A stretch of DNA of 64,000 nucleotides from Fibrella forsythiae (GCF_017353175.1 NZ_JAFMYW010000006.1:1-64000), one strand, 5' to 3'; shown: positions 37,483 to 46,944, numbered from the stretch's first letter. Notes: generated by a model not told the origin, from the sequence alone. Numbers and translations are program-made.

Positions 37483-37543
37483 ATTCATACAAAACGGGGG
37501 TTATCAGAGCGAATCGGCCTGTTAACCCCCGTTTTGTATGAAT
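37483..37543 (+). terminator. 21-bp inverted repeat that includes the next start codon
   Basis: Arms 37483-37503 and 37523-37543 are exactly complementary with a 19-nt loop. It follows the barrel gene like a terminator, but the right arm contains the ATG of the downstream gene (37538-37540), so in RNA the start codon would be base-paired. Confidence 0.75.
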
Positions 37544-38104
37544 ACACTCTTCCCCATCTTCGTAAAACTAGACCAGCTTCAAACCTTGATTGTGGGTGGT
37601 GGGTACGTTGGTCTGGAAAAACTAACGGCGGTGTTGGCCAACTCGCCCGCTGCACCCGTCACGCTGGTGGCGCCCGAGATTCGCGCCGAGATTTACGAAT
37701 TAGCCGGTCATCACCCGGCCGTGACACTTGTGGTAGACAGCTACCAGCCCGATTTCCTGAATGACAAAGACATTGTAATTGTTGGCACCAACGATAAGGC
37801 CGTAAACAGACAGGTGCAGGCAGATTGTAAAGCGCGTAAGATTCTGGTCAATGTGGCAGATACACCACCGCTCTGCGATTTCTATTTAAGTTCGGTCGTA
37901 AAAAAAGGCGACCTCAAGATCGCCATTTCGACTAATGGTAAGTCGCCTACGTTTGCCAAACGCTTTCGGGAGGTTCTGGAAGAGATGCTTCCCGATTCAC
38001 TGCAGGAGACACTCGATAACCTCACTGCCATTCGTAAACAGCTAACGGGCGATTTTCAGGCCAAAATGGATCGCCTTAATGAGATTACGAAGGTGTTGAA
38101 ATAA
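37538..38104 (+). CDS. Precorrin-2 dehydrogenase/ferrochelatase (siroheme synthesis)
   Basis: A 188-residue Met8/CysG-N-like protein that oxidises precorrin-2 to sirohydrochlorin and may insert iron. LQTLIVGGGYVGLEKL is the NAD-binding loop. IVIVGTNDKAVNRQVQADCK, ILVNVADTPPLCDFYLSS and LKIAISTNGKSPTFAKRFRE are conserved in the family. It lacks the methyltransferase half of CysG. The start codon is buried in an inverted repeat, which may restrain translation. Confidence 0.85.
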   Translation: MNTLFPIFVKLDQLQTLIVGGGYVGLEKLTAVLANSPAAPVTLVAPEIRAEIYELAGHHPAVTLVVDSYQPDFLNDKDIVIVGTNDKAVNRQVQADCKARKILVNVADTPPLCDFYLSSVVKKGDLKIAISTNGKSPTFAKRFREVLEEMLPDSLQETLDNLTAIRKQLTGDFQAKMDRLNEITKVLK

Positions 38105-38124
38105 AAGATTAGCATGAAGTGGTC

Positions 38125-38169
38125 ATTGGTAGTAGTCCATCATTGTTTGTACGACGACCGACTACCAAT
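38125..38169. terminator. Hairpin between convergent genes
   Basis: ATTGGTAGT pairs with ACTACCAAT between the stops at 38104 and 38190. Confidence 0.55.
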
Positions 38170-38189
38170 TAATAGTTTCATGACATTTT

Positions 38190-38582
38190 CTAATTCGTAT
38201 ACGCATCAACCATTTTCTTGATGGTTGTCCATCGGCGGCGTGATATAGATAGTCGTTCGCCCGTGGTGAGCAGAACATAGGCTCCAGTCTGGTCGCGTTC
38301 AACCCCAACAACGTAGCGGGCATTGACCAGGCAATTACGGTGCAGGCGTAAAAAGAATTGTGTGGGGAGTTTTGGCTCGTAAAACTTAAGCGTACGGGGC
38401 ATTAACATCCGTTTCCCGTCTTTCCAGTTCAGCCAGGTGTAGTTTGTCTCAGACTGCAGGTAAATAAGATTGGCTACCGAGAAAGACTGTTGTCCGCATT
38501 CGCGTTGATAGAGCCGTAATGAGGGCCATTCGTCAAAGCCGATCCGACTAGAAACATGGGCAGAGGAAGTAGCAGTTGCCAT
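38190..38582 (-). CDS. Stand-alone LytTR DNA-binding protein
   Basis: A 130-residue protein that is essentially one LytTR domain: FSVANLIYLQSETNYTWLNW, then LMPRTLKFYEPKLPTQFF, LRLHRNCLVNARYV and GERLSISRRRW. LytTR domains bind promoter DNA and usually follow a receiver domain, which is absent here. No sensor kinase is adjacent. It may act as a constitutive or differently controlled regulator. Confidence 0.82.
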   Translation of the reverse strand: MATATSSAHVSSRIGFDEWPSLRLYQRECGQQSFSVANLIYLQSETNYTWLNWKDGKRMLMPRTLKFYEPKLPTQFFLRLHRNCLVNARYVVGVERDQTGAYVLLTTGERLSISRRRWTTIKKMVDAYTN

Positions 38583-38731
38583 AATTAGTTATCAGTACCT
38601 TGAGTTGGTTAAATAGATGTGTCAAATCTATAGCGATCTTCAACTGAAAACTACTGTAACTGTCGTTGTTGTAGGCTACTGAGTATATGTGGTATGTAAA
38701 CGCGCCTTGTTTGTATGCCAAAAGCACTCCA

Positions 38732-39076
38732 TCAAAAGTGAAGCCAATTGGGTAATCCAGGTGACTTGTGGCCCAGTATGACGAAATAAACCAGGGCGGC
38801 AAGTATGCCGTAACCAATGGCCAGCCATTTTTTCTTTTGCGTGAACAAGGCAACGTTATGGTGGTAATCATACACCATCGATGCGGTCAGGCCGGCGATC
38901 ATCATACAGAAAGACAACATCCCCAGATCAGTCCTGTAAAAACGGAGTGAGGCTAAGATGGGCGCTCCGGCCATGATATATAGCAGCCAGCAACCAAAGC
39001 CCGCCCGGTACAGATAGACACTGAGCCGAGGGTCATTTTTTAGGTCGAATAAGTCGTTTGAAACTTTTTCGGACAT
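38732..39076 (-). CDS. Small polytopic membrane protein
   Basis: About 114 residues from ATG 39076. Three hydrophobic stretches are visible: GFGCWLLYIMAGAPILASL, LGMLSFCMMIAGLTASMVY and WLAIGYGILAALVYFVIL. A short charged N-terminus MSEKVSNDLFDLKND precedes them. I do not recognise the family. Starting at 39175 would overlap the divergent OsmC gene, so the later ATG is preferred. Confidence 0.55.
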   Translation of the reverse strand: MSEKVSNDLFDLKNDPRLSVYLYRAGFGCWLLYIMAGAPILASLRFYRTDLGMLSFCMMIAGLTASMVYDYHHNVALFTQKKKWLAIGYGILAALVYFVILGHKSPGLPNWLHF

Positions 39077-39140
39077 GCGCTTTGTCTGTTTAACAGATTG
39101 AAGATACGTTCTTTTCACGATTGTGTCAAAACCGTCAACT

Positions 39141-39602
39141 ATGAACACACCAGACGCTACACCAGTGGCCCCCACTTATAACACAATGACCGTCGATTTA
39201 GTACGGGTTGATGATGCTTTTCATTTTGCCGCAACCGGCGTTTCCAATGTCACCCTTGATATTGACGGCTCTGCCGATATTGGCGGGCACAATGCGGGCG
39301 CACGGCCCATGGAAATGCTTTTAATGGGTTTGGCTGGTTGTAGCGCCATTGATGTGATTGTGATCTTGAACAAACAAAAACAGGTCATCGATGATTTCAG
39401 GATCCAGGTACGTGGTCAGCGGGAAGCGGGGGCTACACCGGCTCCGTTCAAAGCGATTCACATCGAATATCAACTGAAAGGTCCGCTCGATGAAGCCAAA
39501 GTTCGGCGCGCCATCGATCTGTCGATGGATAAATACTGCTCGGCTACCGCGCAGCTACGCCCCACTGCCGACATTACGTGGTCATTGGTACTGGAAAGCT
39601 AA
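39141..39602 (+). CDS. OsmC-family protein (YhfA-like)
   Basis: A 153-residue OsmC-fold protein. One redox Cys lies in LLMGLAGCSAIDVIVIL and the second in MDKYCSATAQL. FRIQVRGQREAGATPAPFKA matches the YhfA-type branch, whose substrate is less clear than that of true OsmC. It is a distant paralogue of the OsmC gene at 11,522. It is divergent from the small membrane protein gene. Confidence 0.82.
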   Translation: MNTPDATPVAPTYNTMTVDLVRVDDAFHFAATGVSNVTLDIDGSADIGGHNAGARPMEMLLMGLAGCSAIDVIVILNKQKQVIDDFRIQVRGQREAGATPAPFKAIHIEYQLKGPLDEAKVRRAIDLSMDKYCSATAQLRPTADITWSLVLES

Positions 39603-39743
39603 TTGATACCTACCAACGCGTTGCAGACTCGTACTCAGCCAGGTCAGTAACACACGACAAACAGGCAACCTTTTGCCAATGGCACGCATTCAGTTTGGTC
39701 CAGAATTTGTAGCCTGTTGGCTGAAACAAACCTAGTTACTACC

Positions 39744-39917
39744 ATGAAAAACATACTGATGGGCCTGGCCCTGGCTGCTACACTTTCATCAGCTGCTTTT
39801 GCCGGCGGCGTTACCAATGAAAAGAAAGCGAAGAAAGCTAAAGCAGAGAATTGCGAGAAAAAGTGTGAGAAAGGATCAGGTGGGCCATCGTGCTGCATGA
39901 AAAAAGCGCAGGCTTAA
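39744..39917 (+). CDS. Small exported Lys/Cys-rich protein
   Basis: A 57-residue protein with a signal peptide (MKNILMGLALAATLSSAAFA). The mature peptide is about 37 residues: Lys-rich, then CEKKCEKG and PSCCMKK. The four Cys suggest metal binding or disulfides. I do not recognise a family. A hairpin at 39939-39990 follows. Confidence 0.55.
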   Translation: MKNILMGLALAATLSSAAFAGGVTNEKKAKKAKAENCEKKCEKGSGGPSCCMKKAQA

Positions 39918-39938
39918 GTACCTGACCACTTGAGTCTG

Positions 39939-39990
39939 AAAGGCTCATTACGTAGTTTGCTCCACACAGCGAATTAGGTAATGAGCCTTT
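39939..39990 (+). terminator. Hairpin before glgB
   Basis: AAAGGCTCATTAC pairs with GTAATGAGCCTTT across a loop of about 26 nt. It ends the small Cys-rich gene. Confidence 0.7.
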
Positions 39991-40055
39991 TGCGTTGGTT
40001 TTTACTAACTTTCAAGCCCCTTTACAGTTCCTTTTCTAAGCACATTAATCAACCT

Positions 40056-42044
40056 ATGGCCAAGCGCAAAACTACCGCAGTGGCGGACAGTACCCCTACC
40101 CTTCCTGAATTGCCCCCGGTTGAACAAGCTATTGACACACCGGCTGGCCCTTATTCACGATTTACTGACCTCGATATTCACCTGTTCCGGGAAGGCAAAC
40201 ACGCCCGTCTGTACGAAAAATTCGGCTCGCACGTAGTGACACACAACGGTGTAGTGGGTACGTACTTTGCCGTTTGGGCACCTTCTGCCAAGTATGTGTC
40301 GGTAATCGGCAACTTCAACGGCTGGGATAAGGGAAGCGCCGCCATGAACGTTCGCTGGGATTCGTCAGGTATTTGGGAAACCTTCATTCCAAACATTGGC
40401 AACGGCGAAACGTACAAGTACTTTATTGTACACGAAGGTGGCCGCGAACTGGAGAAAGGCGATCCATACGCGCACCTCTGGGAAGTGCCACCCCTTACGG
40501 CTTCGCGCGTGTGGGACACCTATTACGAATGGAACGACCACGAGTGGATGTCGACCAGAGCCGAGAAAAATGGCCTTAACAAGCCAGTTTCTACGTATGA
40601 GGTACACATGGCCTCCTGGAAACGCGACCCATCGAACCCCGAGCGGGAACTGACCTACGGTGAGATTGCCGATACGCTGGTTCCTTATATTCAGGAGATG
40701 GGCTTCACCCACGTGGAGTTCATGCCTGTGATGCAATATCCCTACGCGCCTTCGTGGGGCTATCAGGTGACGGGATATTACGCACCCAGTAGCCGGTTTG
40801 GTCATCCGCAGGATTTCATGCGCCTGGTTGAGCGGCTGCACCAGGCAGGCATTGGCGTTATCCTCGACTGGGTGCCGGCTCACTTTCCTGGCGACGCCCA
40901 TGGTCTGTATGAGTTCGACGGCACCCACCTGTATGAGCATCCGGACCCACGTAAAGGCTATCACCCCGACTGGAAATCGTATATCTTCAACTATGGCCGC
41001 CCTGAGGTACGTTCATTCTTATTGAGTAACGCCATGTTCTGGCTGGATCGCTGCCACGCCGACGGTTTGCGGGTCGATGCCGTAGCCTCAATGCTCTATC
41101 TCGATTACTCGAGGAATGCGGGCGAATGGGAGCCCAACGTATTTGGCGGCCGCGAGAACCTGGATGCGATTTCGCTCTTCAAAGAGATAAACGAAGCCGT
41201 GTATCGGGAATTCCCGGACATTCAGATGGTGGCCGAAGAATCAACGGCTTTTCCGGGTGTCTCACGACCTATCTACACGGGTGGCCTGGGTTTTGGCATG
41301 AAGTGGATGATGGGCTGGATGAACGATACCCTCCGTTATTTCGAGCGGGAGCCGATCAACCGGAAATACCATCAGAACGAACTGACCTTCAGTACGATTT
41401 ACGGCTTTTCAGAAAATTACGTGCTGCCTCTGTCGCATGATGAGGTTGTGTATGGCAAACACTCGCTCGTGAGCAAAATGCCGGGCGATGAGTGGCAACG
41501 GTTCGCCAATCTACGTTTGTTATACACTTACATGTTCACCCACTTCGGTACAAAACTACTGTTCATGGGTGGCGAATTCGGTCAAACGTCGGAGTGGAAT
41601 TTCGAACAGAGCCTCGACTGGCACCTGCTCGAACATGCCCCTCACAAAGGCATGGCGGAATGCGTAAAAGCCCTGAACCAGCTCTACCGCACCGAACCCG
41701 CCATGTATGAGCGTAGCTTCAGCCCCGACGGTTTTCAATGGATTGACACGACCGACCACGAAAACAGTGTGGTGACGTACCTGCGGCGCGGCGAAAAACC
41801 GGAGGAAACCCTAATCGTTGCCCTGAATATGACGCCCGTTCCGCGTCCGGGCTATCGGATGGGCGTTCCGTTGAACGGTTTCTACGGCGAAATATTCAAC
41901 TCCGACAAGGCTGATTTTTACGGCAGTGGCCTGCTCAACCCGGCACCGGTCCAGACAGAAGAGACGCCCATGCATGGTCAGTCCTATACGCTACCGGTCA
42001 CACTACCACCACTTGGGGGCATAGTGCTGAAGTGGATCGAGTAA
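40056..42044 (+). CDS. glgB: 1,4-alpha-glucan branching enzyme
   Basis: Makes alpha-1,6 branches in glycogen. A CBM48 domain (FAVWAPSAKYVSVIGNFNGW) precedes the GH13 barrel. The nucleophile is in GLRVDAVASMLYLDYSR, the acid/base in MVAEESTAFPG and the transition-state Asp in PLSHDEVVYGK. HFGTKLLFMGGEFGQTSEWN and a C-terminal beta domain complete it. At 662 residues the length is normal. ATG 40056 is chosen because the frame's earlier Met at 39981 lies inside the preceding terminator. Confidence 0.95.
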   Translation: MAKRKTTAVADSTPTLPELPPVEQAIDTPAGPYSRFTDLDIHLFREGKHARLYEKFGSHVVTHNGVVGTYFAVWAPSAKYVSVIGNFNGWDKGSAAMNVRWDSSGIWETFIPNIGNGETYKYFIVHEGGRELEKGDPYAHLWEVPPLTASRVWDTYYEWNDHEWMSTRAEKNGLNKPVSTYEVHMASWKRDPSNPERELTYGEIADTLVPYIQEMGFTHVEFMPVMQYPYAPSWGYQVTGYYAPSSRFGHPQDFMRLVERLHQAGIGVILDWVPAHFPGDAHGLYEFDGTHLYEHPDPRKGYHPDWKSYIFNYGRPEVRSFLLSNAMFWLDRCHADGLRVDAVASMLYLDYSRNAGEWEPNVFGGRENLDAISLFKEINEAVYREFPDIQMVAEESTAFPGVSRPIYTGGLGFGMKWMMGWMNDTLRYFEREPINRKYHQNELTFSTIYGFSENYVLPLSHDEVVYGKHSLVSKMPGDEWQRFANLRLLYTYMFTHFGTKLLFMGGEFGQTSEWNFEQSLDWHLLEHAPHKGMAECVKALNQLYRTEPAMYERSFSPDGFQWIDTTDHENSVVTYLRRGEKPEETLIVALNMTPVPRPGYRMGVPLNGFYGEIFNSDKADFYGSGLLNPAPVQTEETPMHGQSYTLPVTLPPLGGIVLKWIE

Positions 42045-42069
42045 ACAACGTATGGGATAACCAACCAAC

Positions 42070-42101
42070 AATGTGGCAACCAGCAGGCTGGTTGCCACAT
42101 T
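42070..42101 (+). terminator. Terminator after glgB
   Basis: AATGTGGCAACCAGC pairs with GCTGGTTGCCACATT with almost no loop. Confidence 0.8.
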
Positions 42102-42275
42102 GCATTTTAGCCGAAGCCGATGTTCTGCAGGTTATGGCCTATCTAATTTTCTTTTGTACAGAAGCGTTAAAACCCGCCTGAAGCGGGTCATTACCGATGC
42201 GGCTGCGGTAAGTTTTGTAAACAACCTACTTACTTTACGGCTTTTGTAAGCAGCTTTTGCTCAAAAATCACCAGC

Positions 42276-43247
42276 ATGTTCACAATTGATACCCGCCCAC
42301 TTGGCCCTATTGAAGGCACTAAACCATTAACTGATTACGTCCTTATCAATAAAGAAACCGGCGAATGGGCCACCATCTTACCTGAGTTTGGCGGAATTCT
42401 GCGACAATTGGTACTCCGTAAAGGCGACATCCGATACACGCTGATCAACAGTCCCGGATCGGCTCAGGCGTTGCTTGCCGATGAAACCTATGCCAGCGCA
42501 TTGCTATACCCCTTCCCCAGCCGGGTGTTTCAGGGTATTTATCGGTTCGAAGGGTTAGCATATGCCCTGCCTATGAATGAAACAATGCGCAATAATGCCC
42601 TTCATGGCTTTGTTCATGGGAAACCATTTCGGGTGGTCCGGCAGGAAACTACCCCCAGTCATGCGCTGTTGGCTATCGTTTATGATTACGCCGGCGACGT
42701 ACCTGGCTATCCGTTCCCGTTTTCGCTCACCGTCACTTATGTTCTCTCGGCTCAGGGGCTCACGTTGGCGTTCGAAGCCCTGAATACGGGAACCACGCGC
42801 AGCCCGGCTGCTTTTGGCTGGCACCCTTATTTCACGCTTAACAACGCGCCCACCGACGACCTGACGCTTACAATGCCGATTAAATCCGTGATTACGCTTG
42901 ACGAGCATATGATTGCCAATGGCAGGCAACCGGTTGGCGACGACCGGCTGGGTACGTTTAGTCTGAACAACGTTGAACTGGATACGCCATGGGTAGCAGC
43001 GTTCAGCGAAGTTGATGGGCAGAAGCAAGCCAAAACAGTGCTTCAATGGCCATCGGAAGGTGTCTCGTTAGCCATTACCCAGAGCGACTCGCTGGGGTAC
43101 ATCGTTGTTTATACTCCCTCCCGCCGCGACAGTATTGCCATTGAACCGCAAACCGCCAACGTAAATGCGTTCAATAATGGGGAAGGATTGACCATTCTAA
43201 GCCCCGGCGAAACTCTAAGCGGCGAGATCCAACTCCAACTCTCGTAG
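42276..43247 (+). CDS. Aldose 1-epimerase-family protein
   Basis: A 323-residue galactose-mutarotase-fold protein. NNALHGFVHGKPFRV carries one His, FGWHPYFTL the second, and IAIEPQTANVNAFN the catalytic Glu. These residues catalyse anomer interconversion of aldoses or of sugar phosphates. Its location after glgB suggests sugar metabolism, although a terminator separates them. It is the last intact core gene before the degraded zone. Confidence 0.82.
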   Translation: MFTIDTRPLGPIEGTKPLTDYVLINKETGEWATILPEFGGILRQLVLRKGDIRYTLINSPGSAQALLADETYASALLYPFPSRVFQGIYRFEGLAYALPMNETMRNNALHGFVHGKPFRVVRQETTPSHALLAIVYDYAGDVPGYPFPFSLTVTYVLSAQGLTLAFEALNTGTTRSPAAFGWHPYFTLNNAPTDDLTLTMPIKSVITLDEHMIANGRQPVGDDRLGTFSLNNVELDTPWVAAFSEVDGQKQAKTVLQWPSEGVSLAITQSDSLGYIVVYTPSRRDSIAIEPQTANVNAFNNGEGLTILSPGETLSGEIQLQLS

Positions 43248-43814
43248 CACATGTTTGAGCGCTAATGGAGAACACGAGGCAAACGAAACCCCGGTGAACA
43301 AGCAAGAAACTTGCCTGTTGCTGCCAGCAACCTCTCCGAACGCAGCCGGTACAAGCTGTGAACACCCAACTTTACACCAGCCATCAGCAAATTTGGTCGG
43401 CATGGATCAGCAACGAGTTTCCAGCCATACGCATTCGACGATTGGGTTTCAATAAACCGAAACAGCCAGTAATAAAATGCCGTGACATTCCCAACGGAGG
43501 GTTAGCACCCAGACGGTTTTCGGTTTCCCTACCATGACACTTCCTTAAGCAAGGTGTTCCGATCAAATCTCATGTTGAAGAAGCCGCGTCAAGTAGGCCC
43601 TAGGGAGGGCTGCTTGGTGGAGTTCGGTATACTGGAAGATTGGTTCAATTCTAAGCCCATAACCGCAAAAGGGATAGCGGTGCTAGAGTGAGATGAGCAG
43701 ATTGCCTCTGATTTAAGCGCCAATGCTACTTACGTTGACGCAGAAGTGGGTACGAGTATAGTTGTGCAGATGAAGCTATATTGACGAACTCATTCGTTCC
43801 CTATATACCAAGCC
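43248..43814. other. Region with no supported gene
   Basis: No open frame longer than about 65 codons resembles a protein. Several short inverted repeats lie near 43,298-43,335. The last codons before a TGA near 43,782 read GTSIVVQMKLY, which could be the tail of a histidine kinase, immediately before a response-regulator start. I see no transposase or intron core. Confidence 0.4.
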
Positions 43815-43886
43815 ATGCCGTTTCAGCTATCCATCCCCGATGAGTCGCCCGTAAGACTGCTCGTCGTGGAGGATGAAATGAACTGA
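43815..43886 (+). pseudogene. Response-regulator N-terminal fragment
   Basis: From the ATG the frame reads SPVRLLVVEDEMN and then stops at TGA. This is the first strand of a receiver domain with its acidic pair, cut after 23 codons. Confidence 0.55.
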
Positions 43887-43978
43887 AAATATCGGGTGCG
43901 GTCAGTATGGACGAGAAAGGAAACCTGACTGCCAAAGGTGATCTGGGACAGCAAATAAAAAATTGCTACGCCGCTGAA
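43880..43978 (+). pseudogene. RidA-like fragment
   Basis: In another frame, ELKISGAVSMDEKGNLTAKG and DLGQQIKNCYA match the middle of RidA/YjgF enamine deaminases. It is fused directly to the previous and next fragments, with no start or stop of its own. Confidence 0.5.
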
Positions 43979-44993
43979 TTACCCACTTCTGCGCCCCTAC
44001 GTTTGCCTTTCTATCGGGTACGTCCATCTACCTTCAAAGTTTACGAAAATCGCACAGGGAGTTGAGTCTGTTCCTGCTGAAACGGGGCCTATGGCTCATT
44101 GTAGCCGAGGTCCTCCTGATTGCGCCGGCGGACACGTTTACCCTGTTTAATCCCATCACACTGGCCGTTTTCTGGTCGATGGGCATCAGCATGGTGTTCA
44201 TGGCCGGGCTGACGTAGCTGCCGTTCCGGACCATACTCAGCATTGGTCTAGCGATCGTTTTAGGCCATAATCTGCTGGATGCGGTGGAACAGGCGCCGGG
44301 ATTTACATCGGTTTTTTGGTGGGCGCTGTGTCATGGTAGCAGTCACCGTGTGTTTGATTACGCGCCTGGTCGGGTCATTGTGGTACTGTACCCGTTTCTT
44401 CCCTGGCTGGGGCTCATGATGCTGGGCTACTGCCTGGGCCGGTTGTTTGAGCCAGCGGTTTCGGCCAGGAAGCGTCAACAGTGGCTGGTTTATCTCGGTG
44501 TCGGAGCCATTGGGCTATTCGTGGGCCTGCGTTGGCTGAATACATACGGCGATCCCTTCCCCTGAAGCGTCCAGAAAGACGGCCTCACCACGTTGTTCTC
44601 GTTCCTGAAAGTACATAAATACCCGCCATCGCTTCTATATATGTGTATTACGGTGGGGCCGGGACTACTGGGACTGGCGTTACTGGAGAATGTAAACAAC
44701 CGCGCTAATGGCGTACTACGGACGAACGGCCTTTTTTTATTACACAATCCATTGGTTTGTCTTGCATACCCTGCGCATGCTAGTCTTTTTTGCCGCTGGC
44801 CACACCATGACAGAGGCCGATAAAGTGCTGCAAACCATACCGGTGCGATTTGTGCTACCCGGCGAGGGAGGCTACAATCTTGGTGGTTTACCTCATCTGG
44901 ATAGCCGTTGTCGCGTCGTTGTACCCTCTGTGTCGCTGGTTTGATGCCTACAAGACATCGCACAAAGAGCAGTGGTGGCTAAGCTATTTGTGA
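43979..44993 (+). pseudogene. DUF1624 membrane protein pseudogene
   Basis: Pieces in three frames match DUF1624 (heparan-alpha-glucosaminide N-acetyltransferase-like) proteins in order: [122 protein letters not shown] and IWIAVVASLYPLCRWFDAYK. In-frame stops occur at about 44,216 (TAG) and 44,563 (TGA), with frameshifts near 44,700 and 44,880. The 5' end is missing. Confidence 0.8.
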
Positions 44994-45149
44994 TCAATCC
45001 ATTTGGGTATCACGTCCTGAAACAGGTACGTTACGGCCTCGCGGCCTTCTAACGTACCCAACCGGCTCGCGGCTCAGAATCGGCTTCTAAGCCTAGTCCA
45101 TACTGCCGGGGAATCGCTCTTAAAACAGTCAAACCAACCAGTCAAACTC

Positions 45150-45651
45150 ATGAAACATCTCCTGATTTCGCTGTCTGCACGTTGGATACTGGTTAGCCTC
45201 GGCCTGTCGGCCTCTGCGCAGGCTCAGCAAACGGCAACGCCTCAACTCAAAAGCATCCACCTGCAGGATATGCTACGCGCCAGCCAAAACCGGGTGCAGA
45301 GCATGGGCATTTTGCATCAGCATGCCTGAATTGGCTATCGATGTCGATATAGCACTGTCGTTAGGGTTAATCGTCAACGAGTAGGTGAGCAATGCACTCA
45401 AATACGCCTTTCCCAATCAGCAGTCGGGCTGGGTACGTATCGAATTAACTGACTTCAGCGCAGACCACCTCCGGCTCGTCGTGGCCGATAACGGTGTGGG
45501 CAAAACCAACATCACGTCGCCGGGGACTGGCTTCGGCACGCAGTTAGTGACTCTCCTCACCCGGCAACTCGACGGCAACTTGAGGCAAGATACCACGCAA
45601 GGCACCGCACGGGGCATCAGCATCACACTCGACTGTTCCCGCACTCGATGA
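45150..45651 (+). pseudogene. Sensor histidine kinase pseudogene with internal deletions
   Basis: The ATG starts a signal-peptide-like segment ending in SASAQAQQ. It jumps to LRASQNRVQSMGILHQ, a HisKA_2 motif, then stops. A second piece reads IDVDIALSLGLIVNE, an in-frame TAG, then VSNALKYAFPNQ and VVADNGVGKTNI (N and G1 boxes of the ATPase), ending normally. The sensor and most of the dimerisation domain are deleted. Confidence 0.75.
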
Positions 45652-46054
45652 CGTATACCTCAACGACAAAGCCGCCCCCGACCGGGGTCTAGTTTTCTGA
45701 CTCTTCGGTTGTTGTAAACAGGGCCCTTACTAGATGAGAGAAGCCGTTCCGTTCTGCCGGGGATGTACACGGTTGCGGCAAACTCATTAAAGGCAGCAAC
45801 TGATACGCTGTCGCTGACAAATAGCCACATCGGGTAGTTGACGGGTTGATGAGCGCTAACGAACAACGATGACCTTCCCATACGGGGCTGCTGACAGCTA
45901 AGTAACCATAGGATCAAGTCGCTAGGTACGTTGCACACCAACCAAAACGTATTGTCGAACAGACACTGACCTGTCGACTGGGCCGTGAAACACCAACGAA
46001 AGATTCGTTATTCTGTTGCCGGTAACGTGGAATGCCCACTTGCATGAACGAAAC
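45652..46054. other. Leftmost array flank, no supported gene
   Basis: A 93-codon minus-strand frame (45,660-45,941) is open but shows no recognisable features. From about 45,920 rightward the array's leader repeats begin (CTGTCGACTGGGCCGTGAA and similar). Confidence 0.35.
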
Positions 46055-46142
46055 ACCCAACGCCACAAAGGGCTGATGGTGAACGAAAGATAAGCTAGAA
46101 CGCAGGTACGTGACAACCTTTACACCTTCGTTCGTGTTGGGT
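46055..46142 (-). repeat. attC-like site 1
   Basis: ACCCAAC at 46055 and GTTGGGT at 46136; inner boxes CAAAGG/CCTTCG pair with one mismatch. Left-most site, next to the graveyard. Confidence 0.8.
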
Positions 46143-46312
46143 GCCGCCTTGAACTATCGACCAGTTTCCTGTCCCAGGTAAGTGGACCCCGCAGCACTGA
46201 CCAACAACGCACACTACCGAATAAGCCGAGAGAGGCCGACGCAGGTCAAGCCGAGGCAGTTACACGACGCGAGCCAAATATGTTATACTGCCATGTTTAT
46301 AAAGGCACTCAC

Positions 46313-46699
46313 CTACTTTATCGGATTTTGCATCAGTCCAACTAGCTCGATTACTTCACAAACGCCTGTACTACGAGTAGCCTCTTTGAAATAACCAATT
46401 GTACCCAGTTGAATTCGCGAACGATGGTAAGCTCGCATTCTAGGATTTGAAATCCACATCCGAGCAATGCCCTCTGGCAATACTTCCCCTTCTAGAAGTA
46501 AATCGCCGTACTCATCCTCAAATTCAGGACAAATCATGAAAACGCCCGTCATCTCGTGGTCAGCACACTCGTACCAGAAATCGGTACGAATGCCTTGATG
46601 AGGTAAGCTGTAACGACCGCCTTCTTCCTGACTGTAAAAACGATAACGTACTTTAAAGTCTTCAGAGTGGCCTCTTAGTTGTTGATAGGGTTTATGCAT
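46313..46699 (-). CDS. Cassette gene: EF-Tu C-terminal-domain-like small protein
   Basis: About 128 residues from ATG 46699; the longer open frame upstream is leader repeat. The beginning KVRYRFYSQEEGGRYSLPHQ and GIRTDFWYE, then DLLLEGEVLPEGIARMWISN and IQLGTIGYFKEATRSTGVCE, resemble the third beta-barrel of elongation factor Tu (the GGR-x-P motif and gain-of-stop strand order). It has no GTPase domain. Such stand-alone barrels are found as hypothetical proteins. Its role is unknown; an immunity or decoy function towards EF-Tu-binding toxins is only a guess. Confidence 0.6.
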   Translation of the reverse strand: MHKPYQQLRGHSEDFKVRYRFYSQEEGGRYSLPHQGIRTDFWYECADHEMTGVFMICPEFEDEYGDLLLEGEVLPEGIARMWISNPRMRAYHRSRIQLGTIGYFKEATRSTGVCEVIELVGLMQNPIK

Positions 46700-46857
46700 A
46701 AAAAGGTATGACTTGTCTACCCAAACGCATTTGCCCACGTGCGATCTAGCAGACTTTGACCTGTCACAGGACAGAGGAAACGTCAGAAAAAGCGCGATCT
46801 TCAATGGACATTGACCTGTCGACCGGTACGTGCCCACGCCACTCGCATGAACGGGTC

Positions 46858-46944
46858 ACCCAATGCCACGAAGGGCTCATGGGAGTCGCTTTACTCACAG
46901 CAAGATACGCTCCCTCGACCTTTTCACCCTTACCTTTGTTGGGT
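46858..46944 (-). repeat. attC-like site 2
   Basis: ACCCAAT at 46858 (last base off consensus) and GTTGGGT at 46938; the inner GAAGGG faces CCCTTA. Belongs to the sub-family with GGGAGTCGCTTTACTC in the centre. Confidence 0.78.

Noticed and set aside
43248-43814. Group II intron or insertion-sequence remnant
   Set aside because: Short hairpins are present, but I find no domain V-like sequence, reverse transcriptase or transposase frame, or terminal repeats.
45000-45060. Another attC-like site near 45,050
   Set aside because: A GTACGTTA/TAACGTAC hairpin is present with a CCCAAC nearby, but no matching GTTRRRY box or L boxes at the right spacing.
45660-45941. A 93-codon minus-strand gene at the left end of the array
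   Set aside because: No domain, signal or homology pattern. It lies in degraded DNA and could be chance.
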